Positions 54,795 to 63,708 of a DNA stretch of 64,000 bases are shown in pieces. The position numbers and the translations under genes are program-made. How positions within the stretch are numbered: the stretch's first letter is position 1; every line of letters begins with the position of its first letter. The notes below the pieces were generated by a model. It saw nothing but the letters and a program-made list of their open reading frames with translations. It was not told the DNA's origin and ran no database searches. Source of the DNA: Leifsonia sp. Root1293 (GTDB lineage Bacteria; Actinomycetota; Actinomycetes; Actinomycetales; Microbacteriaceae); NCBI RefSeq assembly GCF_001425325.1, contig NZ_LMEH01000001.1, forward strand, positions 134,361 through 198,360. The letters run 5' to 3'.

Positions 54795-55439
54795 ATGAGC
54801 TCCCGCGTCGTCGCCATCGTCTTCCGCCTCCTGGTCGCCGCGCTGTCGCTGACGGCCGTGGGGGTGCAGTTCTTCGCGGTGACGATTCCCCAGGGTCACA
54901 GCATCCTGAACTTCTTCAGCTACTTCACCAACCTGTCGAACATCATCGTGAGCGTGGTGCTCATCGTGAGTGCCCTCAGGTTGGCTCGGGGAGTCCCGGC
55001 CAGCACAGCGGATGTCGCCGTGAGGGGAGCGTCCGTCGTCTACATCGTCTTCGTCGGCCTCGTGTTCAACACCCTGCTGCGCGACGTCGAACTCGGCGGC
55101 CTCTTCCCGTGGGTGAACGCTGTCGTGCACTTCATCGTGCCGATCGCCGCTCTCGTCGACTGGGTCGTGTGGCCGCCGCGGCGCCCACTGCCCTGGCGGG
55201 TCGTGTTCGCCTGGATGATCTTCCCGGCGGCCTACGTCGCCTACTCGCTGATCCGTGGTGCTGCGATGGGCTTCTACCCGTACCCATTCTTCAGCCCCGT
55301 GCTGCAGGACGGGTACGGGGGAGTGGCCGCCTACTGCGTCGGCATGCTGGTGGGGTTCCTGGTCCTGGCCGTGCTCATCCGCTGGCTGGGCAACGCCCTC
55401 GGTGCGCGGCGGGTGCGGCGGGAGGCATCCGTCGCCTGA
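54795..55439 (+). CDS. Pr6Pr family membrane protein
   Basis: 214 residues, six hydrophobic segments. NFFSYFTNLSNIIVSVVLIVSALR near 36-58 and FNTLLRDVELGG, HFIVPIAALVDWVVWPPRR near 112-130, and YVAYSLIRG are the features of the Pr6Pr (FAR-17a/AIG1-related) family. Eukaryotic relatives hydrolyse fatty-acid esters in the membrane using a Thr/His pair; here T46 and H112 could be the matching residues, an inference. Follows MMPL by ten bases. Strong terminator downstream. Confidence 0.8.
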   Translation: MSSRVVAIVFRLLVAALSLTAVGVQFFAVTIPQGHSILNFFSYFTNLSNIIVSVVLIVSALRLARGVPASTADVAVRGASVVYIVFVGLVFNTLLRDVELGGLFPWVNAVVHFIVPIAALVDWVVWPPRRPLPWRVVFAWMIFPAAYVAYSLIRGAAMGFYPYPFFSPVLQDGYGGVAAYCVGMLVGFLVLAVLIRWLGNALGARRVRREASVA

Positions 55440-55475
55440 TCCTCGGAACGAGGCAGAGACAGAAGCGAGAAGCAC

Positions 55476-55513
55476 GAGAAGAGGCCGGCCCCGAACGGGA
55501 CCGGCCTCTTCTC
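55476..55513. terminator. Strong bidirectional terminator
   Basis: GAGAAGAGGCCGG (55476-55488) and its exact complement (55501-55513) form a 13-bp stem, with CCC/GGG continuing inside a mismatch around a GAAC tetraloop. Lies between the convergent Pr6Pr and kgd genes. Confidence 0.8.
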
Positions 55514-55535
55514 ATACCGGGCGCAGCGTGCCCGG

Positions 55536-58500
55536 CTACAGCGTGAGCGCCTGCTTGATGAGCTCGGCCTGCTCGACGGCGTGACGCTTCGCCGACCCGG
55601 CAGCAGGAGCCGCGGATGCGGGACGCGAGATGACGCCGACAGGCCGGGGACCCAGCTTGCTGGTCTCGAGGATGAAGTACGGCCAGGCACCCTGGTTCTC
55701 GGGCTCGTCCTGGATCCAGTACAGCTCGGCGTTCGGGTACTGCGCGGCGACGTCCTTGATCTCCGTGGCAGGCAGCGGGTAGTACTGCTCCAGGCGCACG
55801 AGCGCGATCTCGGGGTTCGGGTTCTTCTCGAGCTCGGAGCGCAGGTCGTAATAGACCTTGCCCGCCATGAAGAGAACGCGCTTGACTGCCGCCTTGTCGT
55901 CGATGCGGACGTCGTCGATCACAGGCTCGAACCGGCCACTGGTGAAGTCGGCGATCTCGCTGGTCGCACCGCGCAGGCGCAGCATCGCCTTCGGCGTGAA
56001 CACCACGAGCGGACGACGCGGGCGCATGTAGGCCTGTCGACGCAGCAGGTGGAAGTACGACGCCGGAGTCGAGGGGCGCGCCACCGTCATGTTGTTCTCG
56101 GCGCAGAGCTGCAGGAAGCGCTCGATGCGCGCCGACGAATGGTCGGGTCCCTGTCCCTCGTAGCCGTGCGGGAGGAGGAGCACCACGCTCGAGCGCTGGC
56201 CCCACTTCTGCTCGGCGGAGGAGATGAACTCGTCGATGATGGTCTGGGCGCCGTTGGCGAAGTCGCCGAACTGCGCCTCCCACAGCACCAGGGCATCCGC
56301 CCGCTCGACGGAGTAGCCGTACTCGAAGCCCATGGCCGCGTACTCGCTGAGCAGCGTGTCGTAGATCCAGAACCTGGCCTGGTTCTCCGACAGGTTGGCC
56401 AGTGGCAGCCACTCCTGGCCGTTCGTGCGGTCGTGCAGCACGGCGTGGCGCTGCACGAAGGTCCCGCGGCGCGCGTCCTGCCCGGCGAAGCGGACGGGAG
56501 TTCCCTCGGTGAGCAGGGAGCCCAGCGCCAGCAGCTCTCCGAAGGCCCAGTCGACCCCGCCGTTGCGGCTCATGTCGAGGCGCTTCTGCAGGAGCTGCTG
56601 GAGCTTGTTGTGCACCGTGAAGCCCGATGGCTTGTTGTTGAAGGCGTCGCCGATGAGGTGGACGACCTGCTCGGACACGCCCGTGGTCTCGGGCTCGCCG
56701 GATGCGTCGCTCTGGTCGTCCTCGCTGATGGCGGTCAGCGGGGTGGTCTGGGCGGCGTGCGTCTCCTGGAAGGCGCGCTCGAGGCGGTCCTGGAAGTCCG
56801 CGTGAGCCTGCTCGTACTCCTCCTCGGTGATGTCACCGCGACCGACGAGGGCCTCGGTGTACAGCTTGCGGACGCTGCGCTTGGCCTCGATCAGATTGTA
56901 CATCAGCGGCTGCGTCATCGAGGGGTCGTCACCCTCGTTGTGGCCGCGGCGACGGTAGGAGATCAGGTCGATGACCACGTCGCGGTGGAATTCCTGGCGG
57001 TAGGCGTAGGCGAGCTGGGCCACCCGCACGACGGCCTCAGGGTCGTCGCCGTTGACGTGGAAGATCGGCGCCTGGATGGTCTTGCCGACATCCGTCGAGT
57101 AGATCGACGTGCGGCCCTCGGTCGGCGGCGTGGTGAAGCCGACCTGGTTGTTGACGACGAGGTGGATGGTTCCGCCCGTGCGGTAGGCGCGGAGCTGCGA
57201 CATCTGCATCGTCTCGACGACGACGCCCTGACCGGCCATGGCCGCATCGCCGTGGATGAGGATGGGCAGCGTCGAGAAGGTGCCGACGGGCTTGCGGTCC
57301 TGCTTGGCGCGCACGATGCCCTCGAGCACCCCGTCCACCGCCTCGAGGTGCGACGGGTTCGCGGCGAGGTAGACGCCGATCTCCTCGCCGTTGGCGCCGG
57401 TGAAGGTGCCCTCGGTGCCGAGGTGGTACTTGACGTCACCCGATCCGGAGCCGGCCATGTGGCCCTCGAACTCCTGGAAGATCTGCCCGTAGGTCTTGCC
57501 GGCGATGTTGGTGAGCACGTTCAGGCGGCCGCGGTGGGCCATGCCGATGGCGACCTGGTCGAGGCCGTCCTCGGCCGCGCCCTGCAGGATCTGGTCGAGG
57601 AGAGCGATCGTGGACTCGCCGCCCTCGAGGCTGAAGCGCTTCTGCCCGACGTACTTGGTCTGCAGGAAGGTCTCGAATGCCTCGGCCTCGTTGAGCTTGC
57701 CCAGGATGCGCATCTGCTCGTCGTGCGTCGGCTTCTCGTACTTGCGCTCCACCTGAGCCTGCACCCACGCGCGCTGCGCCGGGTCCTGGATGTGCATGTA
57801 CTCGATACCCGTGGTGCGGCAGTACGAATCCCGGAGCACGCCGAGGATGTCGCGCAGCAGGGCGGAGCGCTTGTCTCCGAAGCCGCCGGTGACGAACTCG
57901 CGGTCGAGGTCCCAGAAGGTGAGGCCGTGGCTGGAGATGTCGAGGTCGGGGTGCGAACGCTGCACGTACTCGAGCGGGTCGATGTCGGCCATGAGGTGGC
58001 CGCGCACGCGGAAGGCGTTGATGAGCTCCTGCACGCGAGCGGTCTTGTCGATCGCGCTGGCGATGTCGACGCTGATGTCGGGCGCCCACTCGATGGGCGC
58101 GTACGGGATGCGCAGCGCCGCGAAGATGTCGCTGTAGAAGGTGCGCTTGCCGGTCAGCAGTTCGTGCACGATCTTCAGGAACTCACCGGACCCAGCGCCC
58201 TGGATGACGCGGTGGTCGTAGGTGCTGGTCAGGGTGATGGTCTTGCCGATGGCGAGGCCAGCGAGCGTCTTCTCGCTCGAGCCCTGGAACTCGGCAGGGT
58301 ACTCGAGGGCGCCGGCGCCGATGATGCAGCCCTGGCCGCGCATGAGGCGGGGGACCGAGTGCACGGTTCCGATTCCGCCGGGGTTGGTCAGCGAGATCGA
58401 TGCGCCCGAGAAGTCGTCGGCGGTGAGCTTGTTCGCACGCGCCCGGGACACGAGGTCCTCGTAGGCCGAGAGGTACTCGCCGAAGGTCATGGTGTCTGCG

Positions 58501-59372
58501 CGCTTGATGGCCGGAACCAGGAGGGCGCGTGAGCCGTCGGGCTTCGGGATGTCGATCGCGATGCCGAGGCCGACGTGTGCGGGCTTCACGATCGACGGCT
58601 TGCCGTCGACATCGGCGTAGTAGACGTTCTGGCTCGGGAAGTCCTTGAGCGCCTGGATCAGCGCCCAGCCGATGAGGTGGGTGAAGGAGATCTTGCCACC
58701 GCGCGAGCGCTTCAGGTGGTTGTTGATGACGATGCGGTTGTCGATCATCAGCTTGGCTGGAATGGTGCGCACACTGGTCGCCGTCGGGACGGTGAGGCTG
58801 GCGTCCATGTTGGTGGCCAGGCTCTTGGCCATGCCGCGGAGGGGGGAGACCACGTCTTCCGGGGCCTCGACGACGCCGTCCTTGATGACGGACTGAGGGC
58901 TCGTGATGGGCACGTCGGCCGGAACCGGAACGGGCTTCGGCGCAACGGAGGTGGTGCGAGCGGCCGGCTGCGAACCGATGATCGGGATGGGGGCCGTCAG
59001 CGGACGGGGCTCGGAGACTGCAGCGTCCTGGCCTGCGGGCGCTTCCGGCGCTGCCTGGGCTGCCGGCGCTGCCTGGGCGTCCTGAGCTGCCGGGGCGGCG
59101 GATGCTGCGGGCACGGGCTCCGCGGCTTCTCCCGTCGGGGGAGCCTGCTCACCGGTCGCGGCGGCTGGAGCTTCTGCTGACGCCCCGTCGGCGGCATCCG
59201 CCTTGGCCTGCATCTGGTGGTGGTAGGTCTCGAGAACCGGCCACCACGCCGGATCGACGGAGTTCTTGTCGACGACGTACTGCTCGTACATCTCGTCGAC
59301 GAGCCACTCATTGGCTCCGAACTCGGCCGATGCCGTCTCGTCTGAACTTGCCCCGGTCAATTGGCTCGACAC
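55536..59372 (-). CDS. kgd: Multifunctional 2-oxoglutarate metabolism enzyme (E2 plus E1, Kgd/SucA)
   Basis: 1278 residues from GTG 59372 (VSSQLTG), chosen over a TTG 12 codons upstream. N-terminal FGANEWLVDEMYEQY motif near 19-33, an Ala/Pro linker (about 60-155), an acyltransferase (E2) domain about 165-400 with RMRGQGCIIGAG-like and TYDHRVIQGA motifs, then the ThDP E1 region: IGMAHRGRLNVL and GDAAMAGQG...VNNQVGFTT. This is the actinobacterial enzyme that decarboxylates 2-oxoglutarate in the TCA cycle and makes 2-hydroxy-3-oxoadipate; it is controlled by GarA in mycobacteria. Divergent from guaB1. Confidence 0.96.
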   Translation of the reverse strand: MSSQLTGASSDETASAEFGANEWLVDEMYEQYVVDKNSVDPAWWPVLETYHHQMQAKADAADGASAEAPAAATGEQAPPTGEAAEPVPAASAAPAAQDAQAAPAAQAAPEAPAGQDAAVSEPRPLTAPIPIIGSQPAARTTSVAPKPVPVPADVPITSPQSVIKDGVVEAPEDVVSPLRGMAKSLATNMDASLTVPTATSVRTIPAKLMIDNRIVINNHLKRSRGGKISFTHLIGWALIQALKDFPSQNVYYADVDGKPSIVKPAHVGLGIAIDIPKPDGSRALLVPAIKRADTMTFGEYLSAYEDLVSRARANKLTADDFSGASISLTNPGGIGTVHSVPRLMRGQGCIIGAGALEYPAEFQGSSEKTLAGLAIGKTITLTSTYDHRVIQGAGSGEFLKIVHELLTGKRTFYSDIFAALRIPYAPIEWAPDISVDIASAIDKTARVQELINAFRVRGHLMADIDPLEYVQRSHPDLDISSHGLTFWDLDREFVTGGFGDKRSALLRDILGVLRDSYCRTTGIEYMHIQDPAQRAWVQAQVERKYEKPTHDEQMRILGKLNEAEAFETFLQTKYVGQKRFSLEGGESTIALLDQILQGAAEDGLDQVAIGMAHRGRLNVLTNIAGKTYGQIFQEFEGHMAGSGSGDVKYHLGTEGTFTGANGEEIGVYLAANPSHLEAVDGVLEGIVRAKQDRKPVGTFSTLPILIHGDAAMAGQGVVVETMQMSQLRAYRTGGTIHLVVNNQVGFTTPPTEGRTSIYSTDVGKTIQAPIFHVNGDDPEAVVRVAQLAYAYRQEFHRDVVIDLISYRRRGHNEGDDPSMTQPLMYNLIEAKRSVRKLYTEALVGRGDITEEEYEQAHADFQDRLERAFQETHAAQTTPLTAISEDDQSDASGEPETTGVSEQVVHLIGDAFNNKPSGFTVHNKLQQLLQKRLDMSRNGGVDWAFGELLALGSLLTEGTPVRFAGQDARRGTFVQRHAVLHDRTNGQEWLPLANLSENQARFWIYDTLLSEYAAMGFEYGYSVERADALVLWEAQFGDFANGAQTIIDEFISSAEQKWGQRSSVVLLLPHGYEGQGPDHSSARIERFLQLCAENNMTVARPSTPASYFHLLRRQAYMRPRRPLVVFTPKAMLRLRGATSEIADFTSGRFEPVIDDVRIDDKAAVKRVLFMAGKVYYDLRSELEKNPNPEIALVRLEQYYPLPATEIKDVAAQYPNAELYWIQDEPENQGAWPYFILETSKLGPRPVGVISRPASAAPAAGSAKRHAVEQAELIKQALTL

Positions 59373-59408
59373 AGCCGATCGCCCACTCTCTCCGTTGATT
59401 CTCTGCAA

Positions 59409-59452
59409 CTTGTCACCCGCCGTTCCAGACGACGAGTACGCACCGTGACAAG
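59409..59452. promoter_or_regulatory. CTTGTCAC/GTGACAAG dyad in the divergent kgd/guaB1 region
   Basis: CTTGTCAC (59409-59416) and GTGACAAG (59445-59452) are perfect complements 28 bp apart. TTGTCA in each arm also resembles a -35. The separation of 36 bases between arm starts would put two sites on nearly the same face of the helix. Confidence 0.4.
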
Positions 59453-59546
59453 CCTAATCCCCTTTGTCGGCGGCTCGGTTCCCCCGAAAGAGGCATCTCG
59501 GGCTTCGAGGCTGCAGGAGACAGTGTCGAGGTCTACCGTGGGAGGC

Positions 59547-60986
59547 ATGGAGTTCTATCGGACCGCGCCGACCCACGACCTCACCTACTCTGACGTCTTC
59601 CTCGTGCCCAGTCGTTCGGAGCTGAAGAGCCGGTTCGACGTCTCCCTGGCACCCGATGACGGCACCGCTGCGACCATCCCGGTGGTGTCGGCGAACATGA
59701 ACTCCGTGACGGGCCCCCGCCTGGCCGCCACCCTCGCCCGACGCGGCGGACTCGGCGTTCTTCCCCAGGACATGAACCTGCAGGAACTGGACGCGGCCAT
59801 CCGCTGGGTCAAGGACCAGCCGGTGGAGTTCGACACCCCTCTCGTCCTCAGCCCGGATGACACCGTGGCCGACGCGCTCCTCAGGGTGCCGGCAGTCCAG
59901 GGCCACGGGGTCGTCCTCAACGACCAGAGCGGCGCCTACCTCGGAGCCATCCCCGCCGCCCGTCTCGAGACTGCGCTGCCGGATGCCCGCCTCGGCGACC
60001 TGCTCCACGGCCGCATCACGGCCATCGACGCCGAGGACGTCGGTGGTGCCCGTGCCGCATTCGACCTCATGCTGGCCGCCGACGTCGAGTTCGTGCCCGT
60101 GCTCAGGCACGGCGCAGTCGTCGGCACGCTCAGCCGCAAGAGCGCCCTGCGCGGCACCATCTACTCGCCGACCCTCGACGCCGACGGACGTCTGCAGGTC
60201 GCCGTCGCGCTCGGCATCAACGGCGACATCGCCACCAAGGCGAAGGCCTTCGCGGCGGCAGGCGTCGATGTGCTCGTCATCGACACGGCGCACGGTCACC
60301 AGGCCGGCATGCTCGAGGCCATCCGCACGGTGAAGGCTCTCGGCCTCGGCCTGCCCATCGTCGCGGGCAACATCGTCACGGCCGACGCTGTGAAGGACCT
60401 CGTCGACGCGGGTGCCGACATCCTCAAGGTGGGAGTCGGTCCGGGCGCGATGTGCACCACGCGCATGATGACCGCCGTCGGTCGTCCCCAGTTCTCGGCC
60501 GTTCTCGAGACGGCTGAGGCCGCTCGCTCGCACGGCGCGCACGTGTGGGCCGACGGAGGGGTGCGCTACCCGCGCGACGTGGCGCTGGCGCTCGCCGCCG
60601 GAGCGTCATCCGTGATGATCGGATCGTGGTTCGCCGGCACCATCGAGGCGCCGGGTCAGCTCGCCGTGGACGGCGGCGGACGCCTGTACAAGGAGAGCTG
60701 GGGGATGGCGTCGACCAAGGCCGTGCGCGAACGGTTCGGTCGCCTCGACGCCTTCGACCTCGCCCGCAAGGAGCTCTTCGCCGAGGGCATCTCCTCGAGC
60801 AAGATCTACCTCGACCCGCTGCGGCCCTCCCTCGAAGACCTTCTCGACATGATCACCTCGGGGCTGCGCAGCTCGTTCACCTACGCCGGAGCCAGTTCGC
60901 TCGCCGAGTTCTCCGAGCGCGCCCTCGTCGGCATCCAGTCGGCCGCGGGCTACGAGGAGGGCAAGGCGCTGCCGGTCAGCTGGTAG
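59547..60986 (+). CDS. guaB1: GuaB1-family IMPDH-related protein with CBS domains, probable GMP reductase
   Basis: 479 residues from ATG 59547, fixed by GGGAGG upstream and MEFYRTAPTHDLTYSDVFLVP. TIM barrel of the IMPDH/GMPR superfamily with an inserted CBS pair (about 95-205). Catalytic loop GVGPGAMCTTRMMTAVGRP with Cys near 303, and VWADGGVRYPRDVALALAAGA. The Glu/Thr-rich flap differs from true IMPDH (GuaB2). In Mycobacterium smegmatis this gene type encodes a GMP reductase for guanine salvage; assigned here by similarity. Divergent from kgd. Confidence 0.88.
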   Translation: MEFYRTAPTHDLTYSDVFLVPSRSELKSRFDVSLAPDDGTAATIPVVSANMNSVTGPRLAATLARRGGLGVLPQDMNLQELDAAIRWVKDQPVEFDTPLVLSPDDTVADALLRVPAVQGHGVVLNDQSGAYLGAIPAARLETALPDARLGDLLHGRITAIDAEDVGGARAAFDLMLAADVEFVPVLRHGAVVGTLSRKSALRGTIYSPTLDADGRLQVAVALGINGDIATKAKAFAAAGVDVLVIDTAHGHQAGMLEAIRTVKALGLGLPIVAGNIVTADAVKDLVDAGADILKVGVGPGAMCTTRMMTAVGRPQFSAVLETAEAARSHGAHVWADGGVRYPRDVALALAAGASSVMIGSWFAGTIEAPGQLAVDGGGRLYKESWGMASTKAVRERFGRLDAFDLARKELFAEGISSSKIYLDPLRPSLEDLLDMITSGLRSSFTYAGASSLAEFSERALVGIQSAAGYEEGKALPVSW

Positions 60987-61210
60987 CGGGCGGGCGCTTG
61001 GGCGGGGGCGAGCGGATGCCGCGCGGTCATTCCTCCGCGACGCTGTCGTTCTTTCAGGCGCGCCGGCGAGAATCGACGGCGCCGTCGGCAGCGGGCCTCC
61101 GCCTGGGCGACCTTCCACACAAGCCCGATATACTCGGCTGACAATGGATGACCCGCCCAGTAGCACCCCCGGCCATAGACCCTCGCCCGTGAACTGCGGA
61201 GGTGCTGCCC

Positions 61211-62614
61211 GTGTCTGAGTGGATCATGCTCGGCATCGGCCTCATCCTGACCGTCGGCACGGGCTTCTTCGTTGCCAGCGAGTTCGCGCTGGTCAACCTC
61301 GATCGGGCCGATCTCGAAGCCCGCCGCGAGCGCGGCGAGACCCGGCTCCAGATGACCATCTCGGCCCTGGCGCAGACGTCGACGCACCTCTCGAGCGCCC
61401 AGCTCGGCATCACCATCACGACGCTGCTCACTGGCTACATGTTCGAGCCCGCGATCAGCTCGCTGCTGGCTCCCACGCTCGAATCGTGGGGGATTCCGGA
61501 TGCCGTCGCCACGGTCGCGTCGACCATCGTGGCCGTGACCCTGGCCACGCTGCTGTCGATGATCCTCGGCGAGCTCATCCCCAAGAACCTCGCCCTCGCG
61601 CTGCCCCTGAAGACGGCGAAGTTCGTCATCCCGTTCCAGACGATGTTCACCTGGGTGTTCAAGCCGGCGATCATCGTTCTGAACGGCAGCGCCAACGGCA
61701 TCCTCCGCATGGTTGGAGTCGAGCCGAAGGAGGAGCTGTCCGGCGCGCGCACGGCCGAGGAGCTCTCGAGCCTGGTGCGCCGCTCGGCGAGCGCCGGCGT
61801 GCTGGAGCGCGACACGGCCAGCCTGCTCAACCGCACCCTGATGTTCGCCGACCACACCGCATCCGATGTCATGACGCCCCGACCGCGCCTGGTCAGCATC
61901 CAACGCTCGGAATCGGCGCATGCCGTGCTCGAGCTGGCATCCCAGACGGGTCACTCGCGGTTCCCGGTGATCGACGAGGACGTCGACGACGTCGTCGGCT
62001 TCGTGCACGTCAAGCAGGCCATGGCCGTGCCCCGCGCCCGCCGGGCCGACGTACCCGTGTCGGCGCTCCAATCCGAGGCGCTGCGCGTTCCCGAGACCAT
62101 GCGCCTCGACGTGCTGCTCGCAGAGCTCCGCGGCCGCGGCTACCAGATGGCCGTCGTCGTCGACGAGTACGGCGGAACCGCCGGCGTCGCGACCCTCGAG
62201 GACCTGGTGGAGGAACTCATCGGCGAGGTCGCCGATGAGCACGACAGGTCACGCGCCGGCATCGTGCGCCGTGGCCGCGCCATCAGCTTCCCGGGCATGC
62301 TTCGCCCCGACGAGCTGCGCGAGAGCACCGACCTCATCGTTCCCGAGGACGGCACGTACGAGACCGTCGCCGGCTACGTGATGAGTGAGCTGGGTCGCCT
62401 TCCGGTCGTCGGCGACACCGTGCTCATCGAGAACGGCGAGCTGACGGTCGATCGTCTCGACGGGCGCCGCATCGACAGGTTGCGGTTCACCCCGGATGAG
62501 TCGGAAGTGATCCCGGTTGCGGATGTCGACGGTGTGAAGCCGGCGAAACCCGCCAAGCCCGCGGTGGTCGATGTCCCGGCGCGAGCCGCCGACAGGAAGG
62601 GGGCGCGCTCATGA
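61211..62614 (+). CDS. CNNM/HlyC-type membrane protein with CBS pair and CorC_HlyC domain
   Basis: 467 residues from GTG 61211 (GGAGG eight bases upstream); GTG 61202 overlaps that site. DUF21 membrane domain about 1-190 (VASEFALVNLDRADLE, SSAQLGITITTLLTGYMFEP, ILGELIPKNLALALP), CBS pair about 200-330 (DVMTPRPRLVSIQ, HSRFPVID), then a CorC_HlyC domain (EDGTYETVAGYVMSELGRLP). Related CNNM proteins export magnesium; the hemolysin name is historical. Overlaps the next paralogue by four bases (ATGA). Confidence 0.9.
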   Translation: MSEWIMLGIGLILTVGTGFFVASEFALVNLDRADLEARRERGETRLQMTISALAQTSTHLSSAQLGITITTLLTGYMFEPAISSLLAPTLESWGIPDAVATVASTIVAVTLATLLSMILGELIPKNLALALPLKTAKFVIPFQTMFTWVFKPAIIVLNGSANGILRMVGVEPKEELSGARTAEELSSLVRRSASAGVLERDTASLLNRTLMFADHTASDVMTPRPRLVSIQRSESAHAVLELASQTGHSRFPVIDEDVDDVVGFVHVKQAMAVPRARRADVPVSALQSEALRVPETMRLDVLLAELRGRGYQMAVVVDEYGGTAGVATLEDLVEELIGEVADEHDRSRAGIVRRGRAISFPGMLRPDELRESTDLIVPEDGTYETVAGYVMSELGRLPVVGDTVLIENGELTVDRLDGRRIDRLRFTPDESEVIPVADVDGVKPAKPAKPAVVDVPARAADRKGARS

Positions 62615-63660
62615 GCGACTGGGCCGGAATCCTCTGGCTGGCCATCCTGCTGGTCGTCAACGCCTTCTTCGTCGGGTCCGAGTTCGCCGTCATCTCCGCG
62701 CGCCGCTCTCAGATCGAGCCCCTGGCGGAGAAGGGCAGCCGGCGCGCCAAGACGGCACTCTGGGCCATGGAGCACGCGACGCTCATGCTGGCGGCCTGCC
62801 AGCTCGGCATCACCGTGTGCTCGCTGGTGATCCTCAACGTCTCGGAGCCCGCCATCCACCACCTTCTGGAGGGCCCGCTGGGCCTCACCGGCTGGTCGGA
62901 GGAGGTCATCGGAACTGTCGCCTTCATCGTGGCGCTCGTCATCGTGACGTACCTGCACGTCGTGCTCGGCGAGATGGTTCCGAAGAACCTCTCGTTCACC
63001 GCCCCCGACAAGGCGGTGCTGCTCCTCGCCACGCCGCTGGTGTTCATCGCCCGGATCTTCCGTCACGTGATCGGCGCGCTCAACGCGATCGCGAACGGAT
63101 CGCTGCGCCTGATCGGTGTCGAGCCCAAGTCGGAGGCGAACAGCACGTTCACCCTCGAGGAGGTGGCCACCATCGTGAGCCAGTCCAAGCGCGAGGGAGT
63201 GCTGAAGGACTCGAGCGGTGCACTGAACGCGGCTTTCGAGTTCACGACGAAGAAGGTGCGCGACGTCGCGGTTCCGCTGGAGGAGGTCGTGAGCCTTCCC
63301 GAGACCCTCACGCCGACCGAGCTCGAGCGCGCCGTCGCCAAGCACGGCTTCTCCCGCTACCTGGTGATCGACGAGGATGGGACGCCGGCGGGCTACCTGC
63401 ACCTCAAGGACGTCATCGACCTCGACATCACGAGCGACGACCAGCCCGAGCGCCCGGTTCCGCCGAAGCGCATCCGCCAGCTGGCGTCGATGTACGAGGG
63501 GACCGACCTGGAGGACGCCCTGGCCTCGATGCGCCGCACCGGCGCCCACCTGGCCCAGGCCTTCGACGCCGACGGCCGCACGACGGGGGTGCTGTTCCTC
63601 GAGGACATCATCGAGGAGCTCGTCGGAGAGGTCCAGGACGCCACTCGGAGGAGCCGCTGA
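62611..63660 (+). CDS. CNNM/HlyC-type membrane protein, short form without CorC_HlyC domain
   Basis: 349 residues. DUF21 domain about 1-185 (VGSEFAVISARRSQIEPL, AACQLGITVCSLVIL, VLGEMVPKNLSFTAP) and a CBS pair about 200-335 (VRDVAVPLEEVVSLP, GFSRYLVIDEDGTPAG, TTGVLFLEDIIEELVGEV). It ends where its neighbour continues into CorC_HlyC. Clearly a paralogue of the previous gene and translationally coupled to it; such tandem pairs may form heteromers in Mg2+/Co2+ transport. Confidence 0.9.
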   Translation: MSDWAGILWLAILLVVNAFFVGSEFAVISARRSQIEPLAEKGSRRAKTALWAMEHATLMLAACQLGITVCSLVILNVSEPAIHHLLEGPLGLTGWSEEVIGTVAFIVALVIVTYLHVVLGEMVPKNLSFTAPDKAVLLLATPLVFIARIFRHVIGALNAIANGSLRLIGVEPKSEANSTFTLEEVATIVSQSKREGVLKDSSGALNAAFEFTTKKVRDVAVPLEEVVSLPETLTPTELERAVAKHGFSRYLVIDEDGTPAGYLHLKDVIDLDITSDDQPERPVPPKRIRQLASMYEGTDLEDALASMRRTGAHLAQAFDADGRTTGVLFLEDIIEELVGEVQDATRRSR

Positions 63661-63708
63661 GTGGTGACGGGCGTACAATCGACGCGGGGCTCAACAGAAG
63701 GAATGCTC

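Noticed and set aside
55581-58532. A 983-codon plus-strand open frame
   Set aside because: Mirror of kgd with no domain signature.
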